Assembly: GCF_014647375.1 (NCBI RefSeq)
Contig: NZ_BMPB01000022.1
Location: 1 to 64,000, forward strand
DNA from: Parabacteroides faecis
GTDB lineage: Bacteria; Bacteroidota; Bacteroidia; Bacteroidales; Tannerellaceae
Direction of reading: 5' to 3'
DNA: 64,000 nt
The translations under genes were made by a program, and so were the position numbers. Of the stretch, positions 44,787-54,406 are shown piece by piece (the first letter of the stretch is position 1; every line of letters begins with the position of its first letter). A model generated the notes under the pieces. It saw only the letters and a program-made list of their open reading frames with translations, did no database searches and was not told the DNA's origin.

Positions 44787-44860
44787 GGGGCATTAGCTCA
44801 TCTGGCTAGAGCGTCAGACTGGCAGTCTGAAGGTGATCGGTTCGAGTCCGATATGCTCCA
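44787..44860 (+). tRNA. tRNA-Ala (anticodon GGC)
   Basis: A 74-base cloverleaf: acceptor GGGGCAT/ATGCTCC with one G-U pair, D arm GCTC/GAGC, anticodon arm TCAGA/TCTGA with loop CTGGCAG (anticodon GGC, reading GCC), and T arm ATCGG/CCGAT with loop TTCGAGT. The 3' CCA is not encoded. A terminator follows 15 bases later. Confidence 0.95.
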
Positions 44861-44875
44861 CGGAAACACACTCAC

Positions 44876-44909
44876 AGAGGTTCACCAATAAAGTGAACCT
44901 CTTTTTTTA
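44876..44909 (+). terminator. Terminator after tRNA-Ala
   Basis: AGAGGTTCAC and GTGAACCTCT make a perfect 10-bp stem with a 7-base loop, followed by seven Ts. Confidence 0.9.
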
Positions 44910-44965
44910 TATTTTAATTCGACCATCCCCTCTTTTTTACGTATCATATAATAAAGGAACAGAAT

Positions 44966-45532
44966 ATGATGAATGAAAGGGAAATACAAATACTTATCGA
45001 CAAATGCAAAAAGCAGGACACGGCCGCCTTTGCCGCATTGGTTGCAGAATACCGGCAACTTGTATTTCGCCTGGCTTTCCGCTTACTCTGCGACGAAGAA
45101 GAGGCAAGAGATATGGTACAGGAAACATTTGTAAAAGTGTGGTTGAGCCTTGACAAGTATAACCGGGAATACCGCTTCTCCACCTGGATCTATACAATTG
45201 CCGGAAACGTTTGTTATGACCGCCTGCGCTCTTTACAGCATTCCCCTTCGGGGAGTATGCAAGGAATCTCTCTCGCCAATATCTCCCTTTCTTCCGGGGA
45301 GGATATGGAACAAAGCCTGATAAATAAGGAACTGAAAGAGCTGATACTCCGGTTTACCCATGAACTGACCCCAAAGCAAAAGCTGGTATTCATGCTGAGG
45401 GAAATAGAAGGACTTGAAGTATCCGAAGTAGAAGCTATCACCGGAATGTCTGCCGAAAAGATCAAGAGCAATCTTTACCTGGCACGCAAACAGATACGAA
45501 TAAAAATAAACCTGATGGAGGACAATTTATGA
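44966..45532 (+). CDS. ECF sigma-70 factor
   Basis: A 188-residue ECF sigma. Region 2 is at about 20-90 (RQLVFRLAFRLLCDEEEARD, then YRFSTWIYTIAGNVCYDRLR) and region 4 at about 125-180 (LTPKQKLVFMLREIEGLEVS). AAAGGAAC sits before the ATG. Its gene overlaps the next, a small membrane protein that is a likely anti-sigma factor, by four bases (ATGA). It belongs to a different ECF group from the two PUL-linked sigmas: no FecR or SusC follows. Confidence 0.9.
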   Translation: MMNEREIQILIDKCKKQDTAAFAALVAEYRQLVFRLAFRLLCDEEEARDMVQETFVKVWLSLDKYNREYRFSTWIYTIAGNVCYDRLRSLQHSPSGSMQGISLANISLSSGEDMEQSLINKELKELILRFTHELTPKQKLVFMLREIEGLEVSEVEAITGMSAEKIKSNLYLARKQIRIKINLMEDNL

Positions 45533-45963
45533 CAAAAAAAGAAGATACATACGAACAATGGTTGGAGAAGATAAAAACAACCGAACCATTTCTGGACAAC
45601 CCGGAAGAACTGACAAACGATATCCTGAACAGGATAGACGCATTACCATCCGGAAATCCCTCACGGATACTGCTTTTAGTCAGTAGAATCTCCGGTATTG
45701 CCGCAGCTTTTCTACTTTGCTTCCTGATCAGCGAAACGGTACTATTTCCGCAAGACAAACAGTTTACGGAACAACCATCCACTGCTAACGCCGTCTGGCA
45801 AGGAAAGGCATCCTTCCTGCCCGATGACTGGAACACTGAAAGTTCTTTCCTTGAAAAGAGCCGTTATCTATCCGAACAATGGAAGGAATACAAGAAGGAA
45901 CTATCGAAAAGAAAGACCTTCTTCCTGTCCAAAAAAAATTCCGTAGAAAACATCATCCACTAA
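45529..45963 (+). CDS. Small membrane protein, probable anti-sigma factor
   Basis: A 144-residue protein with an N-terminal soluble part of about 43 residues, one transmembrane helix at about 48-66 (RISGIAAAFLLCFLISET) and a C-terminal periplasmic part rich in charged residues. I see no named domain. Translational coupling (ATGA overlap) to the ECF sigma gene and the topology of a cytoplasmic head with one membrane helix suggest an anti-sigma factor. This is inferred from context only. Confidence 0.65.
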   Translation: MTKKEDTYEQWLEKIKTTEPFLDNPEELTNDILNRIDALPSGNPSRILLLVSRISGIAAAFLLCFLISETVLFPQDKQFTEQPSTANAVWQGKASFLPDDWNTESSFLEKSRYLSEQWKEYKKELSKRKTFFLSKKNSVENIIH

Positions 45964-45975
45964 AACGAAGAAAAC

Positions 45976-47067
45976 ATGAAAACTATAGGATACTTATTTA
46001 CCATTTCCGGATTGCTTCTTATGGCATCCTGTTCATCCAATCATCGAATGGTGACTCAGATCTATCCGGACGGACAGATCAGCCGTGAAGTATATGCTTA
46101 TGGCGATTCTGCCTTTATGGCTGGCGATAATACTCATTCGCCTTTCCTGTTCTCTATCCGGGGCTGGCAGCAGATCCCTTTGGATGCCAGTATCCCTTTT
46201 GTCATTCTGGGTGAGAAAAGCAATTCACTCGGTAAAGAAGACAAATTGAATGTGAAAGTCAAACGCACATGGAATATATGGGAAAATCCTCCTCTCCTTA
46301 CCCCCGAAAAAAAGTGGCTGGAGCCATTGGCCGTTCCGCAGGAAAAGCTGGAAAAACATTTCAGATGGTTTTATACTTATTATACATTTACATGTAGTTA
46401 CCGTCAAATCGAAGAGAAAGGACCTATCCCTATCGAACAGTTCCTGAACAAGTCAGAACAAAGACTGCTCTTTCAAGGTGACCTGACCGACTATCAGGGT
46501 ATGAATGGGTTGGAACTGAACGATAAACTGAATGACTTAACAGAACGTTTCATGAAATGGTACGATGAGAGTTTGTACGAACTTCGCTTTGAAACCATCG
46601 AAGAGTGGGAAAGCAAATCAGGCAACAAAGTCTTTATTTCAAAATTGAAAGCGGATAAAGATGCGATCAAAAGAGCTGCCATGGACAAGGCCAAAGATAC
46701 AGACCTGGAATCGATAGATATGGGTGAATTACTCGATGCTTTCTACCAGACAACTTATTTCTCCACAGCATATCAAAAGGACAAAAATCATATAAACCAG
46801 TTGTTTGAAGAGAAATGCCGGCCAATAGAATTATTCGGCCACCAGATTAAGTATGAGCTCAATATGCCCGGCCGGTTGATCACAGCCAATACTTCTTTGC
46901 GGGAAGGAGATACTCCTTACTGGAAGGTAGATGCCTACCGGCTGTTACCGGGCGATTATATACTGGAAGCCCAGTCACGAGTCCCAAATATCTGGGCTTT
47001 TGTTATCACTGGATTCCTCGCTCTGCTTGCAATCTGCGGGATGCTATATGCCAGGTGGCAAAGGTAA
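45976..47067 (+). CDS. Membrane lipoprotein of unknown function (363 aa)
   Basis: I do not recognise the family. A lipobox (LLMASC, Cys19) marks the N-terminus, and a single transmembrane helix (FVITGFLALLAICGMLYA) is at the very C-terminus, giving two membrane contacts. The stretch between is mostly soluble and helical, with aromatic-rich FRWFYTYYTFTCSYRQ near 127. It is the third gene of the ECF operon, 12 bases after the putative anti-sigma gene, and is likely its sensor or main target. Confidence 0.7.
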   Translation: MKTIGYLFTISGLLLMASCSSNHRMVTQIYPDGQISREVYAYGDSAFMAGDNTHSPFLFSIRGWQQIPLDASIPFVILGEKSNSLGKEDKLNVKVKRTWNIWENPPLLTPEKKWLEPLAVPQEKLEKHFRWFYTYYTFTCSYRQIEEKGPIPIEQFLNKSEQRLLFQGDLTDYQGMNGLELNDKLNDLTERFMKWYDESLYELRFETIEEWESKSGNKVFISKLKADKDAIKRAAMDKAKDTDLESIDMGELLDAFYQTTYFSTAYQKDKNHINQLFEEKCRPIELFGHQIKYELNMPGRLITANTSLREGDTPYWKVDAYRLLPGDYILEAQSRVPNIWAFVITGFLALLAICGMLYARWQR

Positions 47068-47120
47068 AGCCAGCTTGATCTTTATTTTTATTAAATACAC
47101 TAATGAATAAAGTTTTTATG

Positions 47121-47128
47121 TAAGTTTG
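47121..47128 (+). promoter_or_regulatory. Candidate -7 element of the second PUL sigma
   Basis: TAAGTTTG followed by CA lies 37 bases before the TTG start of the sigma gene; no -33 TTG is at the usual distance. Confidence 0.4.
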
Positions 47129-47164
47129 CAGAAGGAAAAAGGAGACATACTAGGATTTATCTAA

Positions 47165-47755
47165 TTGAGTATTTTGGAAAAACAAGTGCAATATAATGAA
47201 CCACAACTTATCCTTTCATTGAAAAACGGCTCTTATAAAGCCTTCGAGAGGATATACGAGATGTACGCAAAACGTCTATTTGCGTATAGCATACAATTTA
47301 CGAAATCTCAGGAAGAGTCAGAAGAAATTGTACAGGATGTATTTATGAGGCTTTGGACAAACCGGACGAAGATACGACAGGAAGATACACTTCGCTCGCT
47401 TCTTTTTATTATGACAAAACATTACCTTATCAATGCATTCCGCACAAAGATCAATCAACCTGAATACGAAGAATATATTCAGTATATAAATGAACGGTCA
47501 GTAGATGACGCTTCATGTCAACTGGAATATCAGGAATTTGTAGCAAAGTTCCGTGCTATATTAAAAACATTGCCGGAGACGCAACAAAAGGTAATTACTT
47601 TGTCTAAAATAGAACAATTCTCGAATAAAGAGATAGCAGACAAACTATCACTGAGTGAACAGACGGTAAAGAACCAGCTTTCCCTCGGACTTAAAACTCT
47701 TAAAGAGAAATTGGGAAGCTTGGGAGTATATCTTATGTTATTATTTATTAATTAA
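47165..47755 (+). CDS. ECF sigma-70 factor (PUL type), non-ATG start
   Basis: A 196-residue sigma factor. Region 2 contains AFERIYEMYAKRLFAYSIQF and EEIVQDVFMRLW; region 4 contains LPETQQKVITLSKIEQFSNK and LSEQTVKNQLSLGLKTL. The frame is closed by TAA directly before codon TTG at 47165, and no ATG occurs until well inside region 2. The start must therefore be TTG (47165 or 47174) or GTG at 47186. It heads the fecR-susC-susD rhamnosidase PUL and lies 54 bases before fecR. Confidence 0.85.
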   Translation: MSILEKQVQYNEPQLILSLKNGSYKAFERIYEMYAKRLFAYSIQFTKSQEESEEIVQDVFMRLWTNRTKIRQEDTLRSLLFIMTKHYLINAFRTKINQPEYEEYIQYINERSVDDASCQLEYQEFVAKFRAILKTLPETQQKVITLSKIEQFSNKEIADKLSLSEQTVKNQLSLGLKTLKEKLGSLGVYLMLLFIN

Positions 47756-47809
47756 ATCGATTCAATTAGTACAAATCAGATAATTGTTTGTCTTAACATA
47801 CAGAATAGA

Positions 47810-48778
47810 ATGAATGACTTGATAAAAAAATATAGAATAAACGAACTGAGTCCTGAAGATCTGTCGGTACTTAGAGGAAATGCAAACGCGATGGATAATC
47901 AGGACCTGGAAAACCTGATTCTTGACGACTGGCTGCATGAAGAGATCGACACGTCTTCTGTCGACGACAAACTGTTACAGAAAATAAAAGGTAAAATCGA
48001 TCAGAAAGTTAAACCCGAAAGTAATCGTTTTTCTCTGATACTTCGTTGGACGCAGTTAGCCGCGGCTGTCCTATTACCGGTCTTTGTCGTACTAAGTTTC
48101 TATTTATATCATGAAAATACAGCTTTACTATCTAATGAGATTGTTGTGGAAACAGGGCTAGGGGAACGTGCCAGTGTCACATTGCCTGACGGAAGCATAG
48201 CATCACTCAATTCCGAATCCAGACTCGTTTATCTCCCCAAAGATTACAACAAAAAAGAACGAAACATTCACTTTGGAGGAGAAGGTTATTTCCAGGTCAA
48301 ACACGATATGAATATTCCTTTCCTGATCGATGCACAAGGACTCCAAGTAAAAGTATTGGGTACTAAATTCAATCTGCTCGTCCGGAAAACAGATCGGACA
48401 GCCGAATTAGCATTAGAAGAAGGACGTGTTTCCTTGCTGTCTACCCATACCAATAAACAGGTGATCTTAAATAAGAACCAAAAAGCTATATTGGATTACG
48501 CAACCGGGAATATAACAGTCATATACGACGAACATATAAAAGATATATCAGCCTGGAGGCGCGGTGATATGGTATTCCGCAACACTCCCCTGTCACAGGT
48601 GATTCGTACTATAGAAGAAAATTATAATGTACGCATAAAAATAGAAAGTGAGGAATATCTCAATGATCCCTTCACCAGCACTCTACCTGTTAGCAATCTG
48701 AATGAAGTACTTGAAGTACTTGAACACTCGTATCATCTGAAAGCTGTTATCAACGGTAAAGAAATCTTTTTGAAATAA
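47810..48778 (+). CDS. FecR family anti-sigma regulator
   Basis: A 322-residue inner-membrane protein. A cytoplasmic anti-sigma part (residues 1-70) is followed by a transmembrane helix at about 76-97 (AAAVLLPVFVVLSFYLYH). The periplasmic FecR domain contains VTLPDGSIASLNSESRLVYL and VKVLGTKFNL, and the C-terminal DUF4974 segment contains MVFRNTPLSQVIRTIEENYN. It should bind the sigma factor encoded just upstream and receive the signal from the STN domain of the following SusC. A terminator lies between this gene and susC. Confidence 0.92.
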   Translation: MNDLIKKYRINELSPEDLSVLRGNANAMDNQDLENLILDDWLHEEIDTSSVDDKLLQKIKGKIDQKVKPESNRFSLILRWTQLAAAVLLPVFVVLSFYLYHENTALLSNEIVVETGLGERASVTLPDGSIASLNSESRLVYLPKDYNKKERNIHFGGEGYFQVKHDMNIPFLIDAQGLQVKVLGTKFNLLVRKTDRTAELALEEGRVSLLSTHTNKQVILNKNQKAILDYATGNITVIYDEHIKDISAWRRGDMVFRNTPLSQVIRTIEENYNVRIKIESEEYLNDPFTSTLPVSNLNEVLEVLEHSYHLKAVINGKEIFLK

Positions 48779-48805
48779 AATCAGGCATCATCCCAATTCA
48801 TATAG

Positions 48806-48836
48806 AACCGCTTTCTTTTAAGGAGGCGGTTTTTTT
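48806..48836 (+). terminator. Terminator between fecR and susC
   Basis: AACCGCTTTC and GGAGGCGGTT (with G-U pairs) around TTTTAA, then seven Ts. It isolates regulator expression from susC, which then needs its own, probably sigma-dependent, promoter. Confidence 0.8.
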
Positions 48837-48914
48837 AATAAACATATTTTATGTTCTTTAGCATATATTTTTTTCGGTACTAAATAAAATAACCCCTGTC
48901 ATTACTCTTGAGAA

Positions 48915-48927
48915 CGCTTATTAAGCG
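48915..48927. promoter_or_regulatory. Palindrome in the susC upstream region
   Basis: CGCTTATTAAGCG is a perfect 6-bp inverted repeat around one base, about 33 bases before the susC start. It could be an operator or a small leader hairpin. Confidence 0.35.
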
Positions 48928-48960
48928 AACCCATTAAGTGTAATTCTAAAAACTATTAAG

Positions 48961-51900
48961 ATGAACAAACATTTAAGACTAAGAATGTTAACTTTGTTTT
49001 CGTTACTATTCTTTTTTTCTGTTTCTCTCTTTGCACAGGAAAAGCTAGTAACGATACATCTGGAAAATGTTTCTCTAAGGGAGATATTTTCTTCTATTGA
49101 AAAGCAAACCACTTATCGCTTTTCTTATCGAAATGTAGTGATAGACGCTACAAAAGACATCACCATTTCCAAAACAAAAGTCCCGGTTTCTTCTGTACTT
49201 AATGAAGCATTGGCGGGAAAAAATCTGGAGTACAATATTGTATCTGCCAAATCGATCGTGATCTCCGACAAACAAAAGAAAACAGCCTCCGGTAAAAAAG
49301 AAATTTCCGGTATTATTAAAGACAGCAACGGAGAACCTATTACCGGTGCTACGATCATAGAAAAAGGGACAACCAACGGAGCCATATCCGATATGGATGG
49401 TAATTTCTCCCTCAGTATCGCAGAGAATGGGATATTACAGATATCCTATGTCGGTTATGCAGAACAAACAATCCCTACCAGCAACCAAACGATCTTTAAC
49501 ATCATCTTGAAAGAAGATTCACGATTGCTGGACGAAGTGGTAGTAGTCGGATACGGTAGCATGAAAAAGAAAGACTTAACAGGAGCTATCAGTCACGTGG
49601 ATGCCAATAAATTAGCTAATGAAAGACCTACCACAGTACAGGATATTCTTCGTGGAACAGCTCCTGGCTTAATTGTTGCACCTTCTTCCAGTGATGCAAA
49701 AGAGGGACCTACGTTTCTTATTCGTGGAAAACGCTCCCTGACAGGAGGGACAGCACCTCTCGTAGTATTAAACGGCGTACCATTCAACGGAGACCTTTCC
49801 GAAATAAATCCGACTGATATCGAATCTGTCGATATTTTAAAAGATGCTTCATCAGCTGCTATTTACGGAGCTAAATCGGCCAATGGAGTAGTTATTATAA
49901 CTACCAAGAAAGGTAAAGGAGAAAAACCTACCGTGCAGTTTGATGGTAGTGTAGGATTTGCGACAATGGGAGTAAGCCGCAAATACTATGAACCCGATGA
50001 ATATCTGCAATACCGGTCGGATTATGCAACCAGCAGTAACGGGTTCGAAAATAAAGGATATTACAGCAAGCCTACAGCTGAAAATCTACAGAAATACAAC
50101 TTAACCGAAGAACAATGGCGTAACTATGATGCTATCGGTCAAGGCTCCACAAATATGGAAGATGTATGGTTACAACGTATTGGCCTGGGAGATGTTGAGC
50201 GCCGCAATTATTTTGCAAACACTCCATATGACTGGTATGATGCAACCTGGCAGACAGGATTACGACAGAACTATAATGTCAGTTTGTCCGGACAAACATC
50301 CCGCGTAAACTATTATTGGTCATTGGGCTATCAGGACAATGAAGGTAATCAGGTTGGAGACCGGTTTAAAAACTATAGGACAAACTTACGCATAGATGCC
50401 AAAGCTACCGACTTCCTGGAAGTAGGTGCAAATCTGATTTTACAAAGTCGCGATGAAGGGTACCAAAAAGTAGACTGGGAAGGAATGTGTCAAAACTCAC
50501 CTTATTCCACCCCTTATTACGAAGATGGTTCCCTGAATCCCTGGCCAATGGGAGAAGGCCACCAGGCACCTGGTACAAATAGTTTCTATAACTTGTCCAT
50601 GTCTTCCAAAAGTGCAGGAACACAGACTGTCAATAGTAATTTCTTTGCTAAACTTACTTTGCCGTTCAATATTACTTATCAATTTACTTTTGCACCCCGT
50701 TATAGCTGGGGACAAAACAGAAACTGGAGTAGTTCAGAAAGCGTTTTTGATACAACTCACGGTTCAGCAACCAGAGAGAGTTCACGCTCTGTTGTTTGGA
50801 CACTGGATAATATAATAAAATGGAACTATACATTTGCCCAAAAACATCTGGTAGATATTACTTTGTTACAGAGTGCAGAACAAAGTCAGTACTGGAGTGA
50901 GTCAATGACCGGTAAACAGTTCTCACCGACAGACATCCTGGAATGGCATAACATGCAAAGTGCAAATGAAAAAACGTTCAGTTCAAATGACGAAAAATAC
51001 ACAGGAGATGCCCTGATGGCACGTTTATTCTATTCCTATGATAATCGTTACATGCTCACAGCTTCTGTACGTCGGGACGGATTTTCAGCCTTTGGACGTT
51101 CTAACCCCCGTGCTACTTTCCCATCATTGGCTTTAGCCTGGAGTTTTATTAATGAGAACTTTTTTAACTGGGAGCCTATGAGTAATGGTAAACTTCGTCT
51201 CTCTTGGGGTAAAAACGGTAACCGCGAAATTGGTATTTATCAGGCATTATCTCAATTAACTACCGGTAGCGGTATCAGTAAATATACATATGCAACTTCT
51301 ACAGGTTCATTATATGAGCTTTCCACTTTACAAATTGAACGTATGGCTAATAATGACCTAAAATGGGAAAGTACAGCTTCATGGAATGTCGGACTCGATT
51401 TAGGCTTCCTCAATAATCGCATCAATGGTAGCCTAGAATGGTATTACATGCCGACAACAGATTTATTGATGGACCGTACACTCCCTAATATCAGCGGTTA
51501 TAGTTCTGTTGTAACAAACCTGGGAAGAGTCGTTAACAGTGGTTTTGAATTATCATTACACTCTGTAAACATCGAGAATGAGAACTTCAGTTGGAATACT
51601 ACATTCAATTTATCTCATAATAAAAACCGTATTAAGCATTTATATTATACTTATGAAGATGTCTTAGACCAAAATGGCAATATAGTTGGCTCAAAAGAAG
51701 TCGATGATATAAACAAAAGTTGGTTTATCGATAAACCTATGGGTACTATCTGGGATTATGAAATGATCGGTATCTGGCAAGAAAATGAAGCTGAAGAGGC
51801 AGCTAAATACGGACAGAAACCAGGTGATGCTAAAGCACGGGATGTGAATAATGACTATCGGATATCTCAGGACGATAAAGTATTCCTGGGACAAGAGGAT

Positions 51901-52365
51901 CCTAAAGTCAGATTAGCGTTAAGGAATGATTTCGTTCTGTTTAAAGACTTCGACATATCTTTTAACCTGTACTCTTATTTAGGACACAAAGCTGCAACAA
52001 CTGATTATTTAAACTACTTCGATTTTAAGGGGGATTATTTGAATAGCCCGGTACGGAAATATTGGACACCCGAAAATCAGTCTAATTCTTATGCACGTCT
52101 GAAATCTACACTACCTTCAAACGTAGAACCTAAAAAAATAATCAGTAGAGATTTTATCCGTTTGGAGAATATCTCTGTCGGATATAGAGTTCCGAAGAAA
52201 ATAACAAATTTATTACGCACCCAGGATATCAGGGTATATGCAACTATCCGTAACGTTGCGATATGGGCATTCTCTAAAGAATGGTCAAAAGCCAACTATT
52301 GGGATATTGAAACGACAGGCTCTATGCCTCGGACATATACATTAGGTGCTAGTATAACATTTTAA
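48961..52365 (+). CDS. SusC/RagA TonB-dependent transporter with STN domain
   Basis: A 1134-residue transporter. Signal peptide residues 1-25 (ending in LFAQE) are followed by the STN domain at about 30-95 (VTIHLENVSLREIFSSIEKQ), which contacts the FecR partner. Then come a CarboxypepD_reg-like domain (GIIKDSNGEPITGATIIEKG), the plug (VVVVGYGSMKKKDLTGAISH) and the barrel. The box KSANGVVIITTKKG is near 315. It is inferred to import rhamnose-containing oligosaccharides given the downstream rhamnosidases. The susD gene follows 11 bases later. Confidence 0.93.
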   Translation: MNKHLRLRMLTLFSLLFFFSVSLFAQEKLVTIHLENVSLREIFSSIEKQTTYRFSYRNVVIDATKDITISKTKVPVSSVLNEALAGKNLEYNIVSAKSIVISDKQKKTASGKKEISGIIKDSNGEPITGATIIEKGTTNGAISDMDGNFSLSIAENGILQISYVGYAEQTIPTSNQTIFNIILKEDSRLLDEVVVVGYGSMKKKDLTGAISHVDANKLANERPTTVQDILRGTAPGLIVAPSSSDAKEGPTFLIRGKRSLTGGTAPLVVLNGVPFNGDLSEINPTDIESVDILKDASSAAIYGAKSANGVVIITTKKGKGEKPTVQFDGSVGFATMGVSRKYYEPDEYLQYRSDYATSSNGFENKGYYSKPTAENLQKYNLTEEQWRNYDAIGQGSTNMEDVWLQRIGLGDVERRNYFANTPYDWYDATWQTGLRQNYNVSLSGQTSRVNYYWSLGYQDNEGNQVGDRFKNYRTNLRIDAKATDFLEVGANLILQSRDEGYQKVDWEGMCQNSPYSTPYYEDGSLNPWPMGEGHQAPGTNSFYNLSMSSKSAGTQTVNSNFFAKLTLPFNITYQFTFAPRYSWGQNRNWSSSESVFDTTHGSATRESSRSVVWTLDNIIKWNYTFAQKHLVDITLLQSAEQSQYWSESMTGKQFSPTDILEWHNMQSANEKTFSSNDEKYTGDALMARLFYSYDNRYMLTASVRRDGFSAFGRSNPRATFPSLALAWSFINENFFNWEPMSNGKLRLSWGKNGNREIGIYQALSQLTTGSGISKYTYATSTGSLYELSTLQIERMANNDLKWESTASWNVGLDLGFLNNRINGSLEWYYMPTTDLLMDRTLPNISGYSSVVTNLGRVVNSGFELSLHSVNIENENFSWNTTFNLSHNKNRIKHLYYTYEDVLDQNGNIVGSKEVDDINKSWFIDKPMGTIWDYEMIGIWQENEAEEAAKYGQKPGDAKARDVNNDYRISQDDKVFLGQEDPKVRLALRNDFVLFKDFDISFNLYSYLGHKAATTDYLNYFDFKGDYLNSPVRKYWTPENQSNSYARLKSTLPSNVEPKKIISRDFIRLENISVGYRVPKKITNLLRTQDIRVYATIRNVAIWAFSKEWSKANYWDIETTGSMPRTYTLGASITF

Positions 52366-52376
52366 TCCATTTTATT

Positions 52377-54314
52377 ATGAAAAATAATTTATTCAAATCA
52401 GTATCTCTTACGCTCGTTCTATCGACATTAGCTTCTTGTTCCGAAAGTTGGCTGGAGCCGGAACCTCTGTCCTTTTACGAGCCCAATATCACATTTTCTA
52501 CTGTAGAAGGTCTTGAAGGGGCTCTTACCCGTTGTAGAAGTGATATGCTTTATTATTTCTTGGGATCCAATGGCACTGCGGTATCAACTGAATTAATTTT
52601 TTCAGATGTAGCCGTTTCTGCAATTACAGATTTAAGTGGTTCACAAAATTTCGCTTCTGATATTACTCCAACATCTAGTAATAGTTATATTGGAACCAAT
52701 CTTTCTAATGCATTTTGGACTAGCGGAGTATCGGGTAGTAGTTTTGCCAATGCAGTCATATCGCGTCTTCCTGAACTGGATTTGGACGAAACGACCAAAA
52801 ATCAGATGCTTTCCAGAGCTTACTTTCATCGTGCATGGCGTTATTACCATCTTACATTCCAATTTGGAGACGTTCCTCTGGTAACGAAAGAAATAACAAC
52901 CCCTAAATTGGACTTCCGTTCAGTAAAGATGGAAGTGATTATTGAAAAAATGATCAAAGACCTGGAGTTTGCAGTAGAAAATATCCCGGAAAGAGATGAT
53001 TGGGGAAAAGAGAATAAAGGTACATGCCTGATGTTGCTCACCAAATATTACCTGGCGGCAGGCGAATTTGAGAAAGCCCTTACCGCCGTAAATACGCTGA
53101 TAAATAACTGTGGTTATGAATTGATGGAAGAACCTTTTGGCACATTTGAAAATCCTTTCCCGGATGTTCGTCCGATGACACGGAATGTCTTATGGGATTT
53201 ACACAGACCTGTCAATAAATCTATTTCGGCAAATAAAGAAAGTATTATGACTATCATCAGCCGTTATGAAAATCAGGACAGTAGAGTTAATACAATGTTT
53301 TTATACAACTTTACCCCATTCTGGAGTATGACAGATGTTAACAGGGGTATTTTAACTCCAAGTAAGCAAAATATCGGAATCGGCAGACAAGCCGGTACTT
53401 CTGAATTCATGGCACAATATCCTGATTATATAGACCAAAGAGCCGTATGCGGACGAGGTGAATGCTTCATAAGACCTACTTACTTTGCTGAAAAAAGTAT
53501 GTGGACAGACGAGAATGACCTTCGACATGACAGGAAAACTGGAAACTGGATGGCAATGGAAGATTTGAAGTATAACAATGTAAACCTGTTGGGAACTGAT
53601 GATGAAAAATATTATTTAAAACCTCTTCAGAAATATGCTGATGACGGAACATTATTGTGTAAAGATACTATACGCTGCTGGTACGGTTATCCTTATTACA
53701 AATTATGGGTAGATGATGTTGAACGTGATGTTGCCAACGGATACAGAGGTGTCGATTATCAGGGAGGACCTGGTGATACATACCTATATAGATTAGCAGA
53801 AGCATACTTGCTGAGGGCTGAAGCATATTATTGGCTGAACGATTATGCAAAAGCTGCAGAAGATGTGAACAGGATCAGAAAACGTGCTCATTGTACAACA
53901 TTCTTTAGTGCAGCCGATATGAACGGTCTGGATGGTCTGGATGTCATTATGGACGAAAGGGCCCGTGAATTGATGTATGAAGAATTCCGTCATGTGGAAC
54001 TGGTACGTGTCTCGTATATTAAAGCAAACGAAGAAGGAACATATCAGTCCCCGAAAAGCCTGGCAGACGAAGGCAGTAACAGTTATTGGTGGCATCGTAT
54101 CGTAAAGTACAATAATTACTATAACAAAGGTGTAACTACTTTACATGGAGATGAATATAAAATCGGGAAACATAATATATTCTGGCCTATTACGCAAAGT
54201 AACATTGATCCGAACTTATACGGACGTATAAACCAGAATTACGGATACGCCGGTTATGAGAAAAATGAACCGCCTATCAGTTCTCTTGAAGAATTAGAAG
54301 CATCCGGTCAGTAA
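52377..54314 (+). CDS. RagB/SusD family outer-membrane lipoprotein
   Basis: A 645-residue glycan-binding lipoprotein. The lipobox is LASC (Cys near residue 21), followed by SESWLEPEPLSFYEPNITFS. The C-terminal SusD segment contains YRLAEAYLLRAEAYYWLNDY and MDERARELMYEEFRHVELVR. The length is typical of full-size SusD proteins. It works with the SusC encoded 11 bases upstream, and a hairpin follows before the GH106-like gene. Confidence 0.92.
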   Translation: MKNNLFKSVSLTLVLSTLASCSESWLEPEPLSFYEPNITFSTVEGLEGALTRCRSDMLYYFLGSNGTAVSTELIFSDVAVSAITDLSGSQNFASDITPTSSNSYIGTNLSNAFWTSGVSGSSFANAVISRLPELDLDETTKNQMLSRAYFHRAWRYYHLTFQFGDVPLVTKEITTPKLDFRSVKMEVIIEKMIKDLEFAVENIPERDDWGKENKGTCLMLLTKYYLAAGEFEKALTAVNTLINNCGYELMEEPFGTFENPFPDVRPMTRNVLWDLHRPVNKSISANKESIMTIISRYENQDSRVNTMFLYNFTPFWSMTDVNRGILTPSKQNIGIGRQAGTSEFMAQYPDYIDQRAVCGRGECFIRPTYFAEKSMWTDENDLRHDRKTGNWMAMEDLKYNNVNLLGTDDEKYYLKPLQKYADDGTLLCKDTIRCWYGYPYYKLWVDDVERDVANGYRGVDYQGGPGDTYLYRLAEAYLLRAEAYYWLNDYAKAAEDVNRIRKRAHCTTFFSAADMNGLDGLDVIMDERARELMYEEFRHVELVRVSYIKANEEGTYQSPKSLADEGSNSYWWHRIVKYNNYYNKGVTTLHGDEYKIGKHNIFWPITQSNIDPNLYGRINQNYGYAGYEKNEPPISSLEELEASGQ

Positions 54315-54331
54315 AACTCATCGTATGAAAC

Positions 54332-54362
54332 ATAGTGCTCACTATAACTTAGTGGGCACTAT
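54332..54362 (+). other. Stem-loop between susD and the GH106-like gene
   Basis: ATAGTGCTCACTA and TAGTGGGCACTAT pair with one G-U. The following sequence (TTGATAATAATAATTTT) is only partly U-rich, so read-through with reduced expression of the enzymes is plausible. Confidence 0.6.
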
Positions 54363-54406
54363 TTGATAATAATAATTTTACTCACGAATCAAATAGAAGT
54401 ATATCC

